Origin: Candidatus Portiera sp. | GTDB lineage: Bacteria; Pseudomonadota; Gammaproteobacteria; CBDBNL01; JAAOII01 | Assembly: GCA_015163845.1 (NCBI GenBank) | Contig: JAAOII010000081.1 | Location: forward strand, 1 to 6,828 | Length of the DNA: 6,828 nucleotides | Direction of reading: 5' to 3' | Shown here: piece by piece, positions 5,334 to 6,828 of the stretch | Numbering within the stretch: the stretch's first letter is position 1 | Layout: every line of letters starts with the position of its first letter | Made by a program: the position numbers and the translations under genes | Notes under the pieces: model-generated | What the model was told of the DNA's origin: nothing | The model's database searches: none | Seen by the model: only the letters and a program-made list of their open reading frames with translations

Positions 5334-6828
5334 CTACAAAGTGGCGAAATCATCCACTGAAACCACTTCCTGAATTGCTTTGTGCGCTTTGAGCCACAAG
5401 GTTTTCTCTTTCGCAGTTATAATCTTATTCTTCGTTAGTGTAGTTAGATATTCTTCCAAGGTCTCATAGGGCTGTTTAGAATGTCCGCCCTTTTTCACCC
5501 TCTTCTTCAATTCAAAGAATGGTTCCATTAATATATAGGACTCTTCCAACACTGCCAGAGGATTAGATGCTTTATCTCCAAGATATAAGTTCGGCGCCAA
5601 GTTCTTCATCACCCAACTAGGGTCAGTCATAGTATCCGCAAGGTGCAATAATTCTTTATCTGTTACTGGTTTATAAGAATTGCCAAGAGGGAATAGTACC
5701 AAGCGAGATGCCTTGACTAGATAGCTTATAGAAGAACTAGCCGGGAAATTATTCATTATTTCTATCAAAGCCCGCTGGGCTTGATTTTCCATCTGGGCAA
5801 GAATTGCCAATAATAGAGGCAAGGCATCTTCCTGTTTCCCTTCATTATCATATTTGCGAATAGCAGCTATGGCTGCTTGCATTGACATCCATGCATCGGC
5901 AAAGCGACCAGATACTGCTTCACGCCTCTTGATGTCGCCACCAATAAATATTAATACCAACTCAACTATAAAAGCAAACTGAGCACTCAATGTAGCCAGT
6001 CGCCGATGGTGCTTACCCAAGTCGCCACCTTTAGTATAAAGAGTCCAACCACCAGACCACGAAGCAGCATAAGATCTAGCTTTTATCTTGCTTATGTGTT
6101 GATAATGTTGCCACAATAAATTGTGAAACTCGTCTTTATCTTCAGCAGTTATTGCCTCGGCTTCACCTCTTAAGTAAGGATGGCAACGCAGGAAACCCTG
6201 TCCAAAAATTATCATACTCCTAGTGAGTATATTGGCACCTTCCACTGTAATGCCTATGGGAACACTGCGATAAAGTTCCTCCAAATAATTCTTGTTACCT
6301 TTCATTATCGCTTTACCGCCATGCACATCCATTGCTATAGTGGCGGACTCACGCATAATATTTGTAGTGGCATATTTTGCCATTGCCGAGCTAATAGCTG
6401 GCTTAAGATTATTTGCCACCATTGCCGAGGCATTCTCTCCAATTGCCTGGACTACATAAGAGTTTATCGCCAGCTGCCCAAGCTTCTCAGCAACACCTTC
6501 AAACTTTGCTACTGGCAAGTTAAATTGTTCGCGCATATTAGTATAAAAAGCACTGCTAAATGCCGTGAGTTGAGCACCAGCATTGGCTAGAGATGGCAAA
6601 GATATGCCTCGCCCAATTGATAAACAATCAATTAACATCTGCCAGCCCTTGCCGACATATTCTTCACCCCCTATGATTTCATCCAAAGGTACGAACACAT
6701 CCTTACCTTGAATAGGACCATTATGGAACAAGACATCCAATGGATTATGACGCCTTCCAATCGTCAAACCCTTGGCATTGCGGGGCACCAATGCACAGGT
6801 TATACCCAAATCTCCGTCTAGGACACCT
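5334..6828 (-). CDS. fadE: Acyl-CoA dehydrogenase FadE, C-terminal part (5' end outside the window)
   Basis: FadE catalyses the first step of fatty-acid beta-oxidation, the FAD-dependent conversion of acyl-CoA to trans-2-enoyl-CoA. About 497 codons are present, against roughly 814 residues in E. coli FadE, and the frame stays open to the right edge. The TTG at 6807-6809 is not the true start. Conserved blocks in order, numbered from that TTG, are GITCALVP (2-9), NGPIQGKDVFVP (30-41), CLSIGRGISLPS (62-73), DVHGGKAIM (161-169) and ITVEGANILTRSMIIFGQG (187-205). The Glu of VEGAN (190) corresponds to the catalytic base of acyl-CoA dehydrogenases. RCHPY (208-212) leads into the FadE-specific C-terminal domain (DUF1974 type), with GGDIKRREAVSGRFAD and the near-terminal VSVDDF. 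No frameshift is seen. It is transcribed towards the R-M genes, so it is not part of their operon. It contains the only AAGCTT I found (6480-6485). Confidence 0.96.
   Translation of the reverse strand, partial: GVLDGDLGITCALVPRNAKGLTIGRRHNPLDVLFHNGPIQGKDVFVPLDEIIGGEEYVGKGWQMLIDCLSIGRGISLPSLANAGAQLTAFSSAFYTNMREQFNLPVAKFEGVAEKLGQLAINSYVVQAIGENASAMVANNLKPAISSAMAKYATTNIMRESATIAMDVHGGKAIMKGNKNYLEELYRSVPIGITVEGANILTRSMIIFGQGFLRCHPYLRGEAEAITAEDKDEFHNLLWQHYQHISKIKARSYAASWSGGWTLYTKGGDLGKHHRRLATLSAQFAFIVELVLIFIGGDIKRREAVSGRFADAWMSMQAAIAAIRKYDNEGKQEDALPLLLAILAQMENQAQRALIEIMNNFPASSSISYLVKASRLVLFPLGNSYKPVTDKELLHLADTMTDPSWVMKNLAPNLYLGDKASNPLAVLEESYILMEPFFELKKRVKKGGHSKQPYETLEEYLTTLTKNKIITAKEKTLWLKAHKAIQEVVSVDDFATL

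Noticed and set aside
6480..6485. AAGCTT, the HindIII site, inside fadE
   Set aside because: A single site in 6.8 kb is close to chance expectation and says nothing about the activity of the R-M pair.
6180..6590. 136-residue open frame on the + strand within fadE
   Set aside because: It is antisense to highly conserved FadE residues, and its His/Cys-rich composition is typical of a shadow frame.

Overview
The window looks like chromosomal DNA of a moderately AT-rich gammaproteobacterium. This rests on protein resemblance only: a PstA of the long, extended-N-terminus type, PhoU, and a FadE-type acyl-CoA dehydrogenase close to the E. coli protein. No rRNA, tRNA or other strong taxonomic marker is present, so the placement is tentative.

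Layout. Bases 95-3446 hold the distal part of a phosphate-uptake (Pho) operon on the + strand: pstA, pstB and phoU. pstC and pstS are presumably upstream, outside the window. PstA is one of the two membrane subunits of the phosphate importer, PstB is its ATPase, and PhoU couples the transporter to the PhoR/PhoB sensor. Bases 3461-5271 hold a type II restriction-modification (R-M) pair on the same strand. The endonuclease gene resembles HindIII but is broken by two frameshifts. The beta-class DNA methyltransferase after it is intact. Bases 5334-6828, on the - strand and convergent with the R-M genes, hold the C-terminal ~497 codons of fadE, which runs off the right edge. There are no non-coding stretches over 300 bases; the only gaps are 1-94, 1829-1880, 2715-2741, 3447-3460 and 5272-5333.

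The most unusual content is a set of small sequence rearrangements at gene starts and inside the R-M genes. The pstA start is duplicated (40 bp, 93 bp apart) with a three-unit 10-bp tandem repeat between, so a first in-frame start ends at a stop after 26 codons. The endonuclease/methyltransferase junction carries a perfect 21-bp tandem duplication; collapsing it restores an ATGA stop/start overlap. The endonuclease loses frame at an A8 run, and the frame could be recovered at a (GAAA)4 tract. PhoU keeps its first metal-binding motif but has lost the acidic residues of the second. These may be real decay, phase-variable sequences or assembly errors, and raw reads would decide. I see no transposon, CRISPR array, RNA gene or clearly novel multigene system.
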